Positions 16,397 through 16,953 of a stretch of DNA of 16,953 bases are shown here, one piece after another; within the stretch, counting starts at the first letter, position 1, and the number at the start of each line of letters is the position of its first letter. A program made the translations under genes and the position numbers. Source of the DNA: Clostridia bacterium (GTDB lineage: Bacteria > Bacillota_A > Clostridia > Oscillospirales > CAG-272). Below the pieces are notes generated by a model, which was not told where the DNA came from, did no database searches, and worked only from the letters and a program-made list of their open reading frames with translations. The stretch is taken from NCBI GenBank assembly GCA_017632155.1, contig JAGBRZ010000166.1, positions 1 to 16,953 on the forward strand. The letters run 5' to 3'.

Positions 16397-16544
16397 ATGT
16401 TTGCGCCGCGCTTTCACGGTGGGCGGCGTTTAACATAAAACACACGCGCTTCTACGTTGGCGTCCCGGTGCCTTTTCAATGCCGAAAAGGTCGGATGAAG
16501 CATAGGGAGTGCGGTGGAAAAACCAAATTAAGGAGGACATTAAA
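16397..16544 (+). ncRNA. Structured 5' leader of rpsB mRNA
   Basis: The rpsB leader contains two hairpins. Hairpin 1 (16397-16436) pairs ATGTT with AACAT and CGCCGC (16404-16409) with GCGGCG (16423-16428), around a 13-base loop. Hairpin 2 (16448-16501) closes with GCTTC/GAAGC, has CCG/CGG in the middle, and ends in CCTTTTC (16471-16477) paired with GAAAAGG (16484-16490) around a 6-base loop. No U-run follows either, so they are not terminators. The leader ends with AAGGAGG (16530-16536), 8 bases before the ATG. Feedback control by S2 protein is a plausible inference; I cannot assign it to a known leader family by eye. Confidence 0.5.
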
Positions 16545-16953
16545 ATGTCAGTAATCACCATGAAACAGCTGCTTGAAGCAGGCGTCCATTTCGGACATCA
16601 CACCAGAAGATGGAACCCCAAGATGTCGGAGTACATCTACACCGAGCGTAACGGCCTTTACATCATTCACCTTGCAAAGACCGTTGACAAGATCGACGAA
16701 GCTTATGCTTACGTTAAGGAAGTTGCTGCTTCCGGTAAGAACATTCTCTTCGTTGGTACCAAGAAGCAGGCCGCTGATGCCATCAAGGAAGAGGCAGAGA
16801 GATGCGGTATGTACTACGTTAACGTTCGTTGGCCCGGCGGTATGATGACCAACTTCAAGACTATTAAGAAGTCCATCAACAGACTCAACACCCTCACTAA
16901 GATGAGCGAGGACGGCACCTTTGATATGCTCCCCAAGAAGGAAGCTGCTGCTC
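16545..16953 (+). CDS. rpsB: 30S ribosomal protein S2 (N-terminal part, runs off the right edge)
   Basis: The first 136 residues of ribosomal protein S2, which binds the small subunit near S1 and is needed for translation initiation. The diagnostic N-terminus [25 protein letters not shown] is followed by the conserved [49 protein letters not shown] and [17 protein letters not shown] blocks; each matches the family. The full protein would be about 240-260 residues. The ATG at 16545 has a strong AAGGAGG 8 bases upstream. Codon use is visibly different from the neighbours (many AAC, ATC, AAG and GGT or CGT codons), as expected for a highly expressed gene. In most Firmicutes tsf follows, but that lies outside the window. 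Confidence 0.98.
   Translation, partial: MSVITMKQLLEAGVHFGHHTRRWNPKMSEYIYTERNGLYIIHLAKTVDKIDEAYAYVKEVAASGKNILFVGTKKQAADAIKEEAERCGMYYVNVRWPGGMMTNFKTIKKSINRLNTLTKMSEDGTFDMLPKKEAAA

Overview
The window looks like a chromosomal, vertically inherited stretch from a low-to-moderate GC, endospore-lineage member of the Clostridia, possibly Oscillospirales/Ruminococcaceae-like. The pointers are a YlmC/YmxH-type PRC-barrel protein, the ecfA1-ecfA2-ecfT-truA gene order, a DUF5711-like protein next to CvpA, a ClpC-type ATPase with an N-terminal zinc finger, and strong AAAGGAGG ribosome binding sites. I see no tRNA or rRNA gene, CRISPR array, insertion sequence or prophage signature. Placement below class level is inference.

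Left arm (minus strand, 1-4038): one operon reads yfhO (large membrane glycosyltransferase-like protein), ruvA, ruvB (cut by the left edge). A TTTACA-17-TATAAT promoter lies just upstream of yfhO. The ruvA ribosome binding site overlaps the yfhO stop codon.

Divergent arm (plus strand, 4171-8958): an extended -10 promoter drives ruvC, so the resolvase gene is separated from and opposite to ruvAB. Packed behind ruvC are a class I SAM methyltransferase, the ECF transporter energizing module (ecfA1, ecfA2, ecfT) and truA. Most junctions overlap by 1-4 bases, which suggests translational coupling.

Central block (8983-15971): a DUF5711-like membrane-anchored propeller protein (TTG start), a CvpA-family membrane protein, a 773-residue Clp ATPase whose N-terminal domain is replaced by a Cys4 zinc finger, and an 884-residue protein with the whole layout of a ten-helix P-type ATPase but none of its catalytic motifs (TTG start). 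The last is the most unusual gene here: it looks like a P-type ATPase pseudoenzyme, kept intact and probably co-transcribed with the Clp ATPase.

Right end (16030-16953): a YlmC/YmxH PRC-barrel gene, possibly with a sporulation-type promoter, then a 218-base non-coding region. That region holds a strong promoter, a perfect palindrome over the -10 box and a two-hairpin leader, followed by the start of rpsB (ribosomal protein S2).

In brief, the window combines Holliday junction processing, vitamin or metal uptake, RNA modification, a proteolysis and envelope block of partly unknown function, and the beginning of a ribosomal protein operon. Several start codons were set from ribosome binding site spacing rather than from the longest reading frame.
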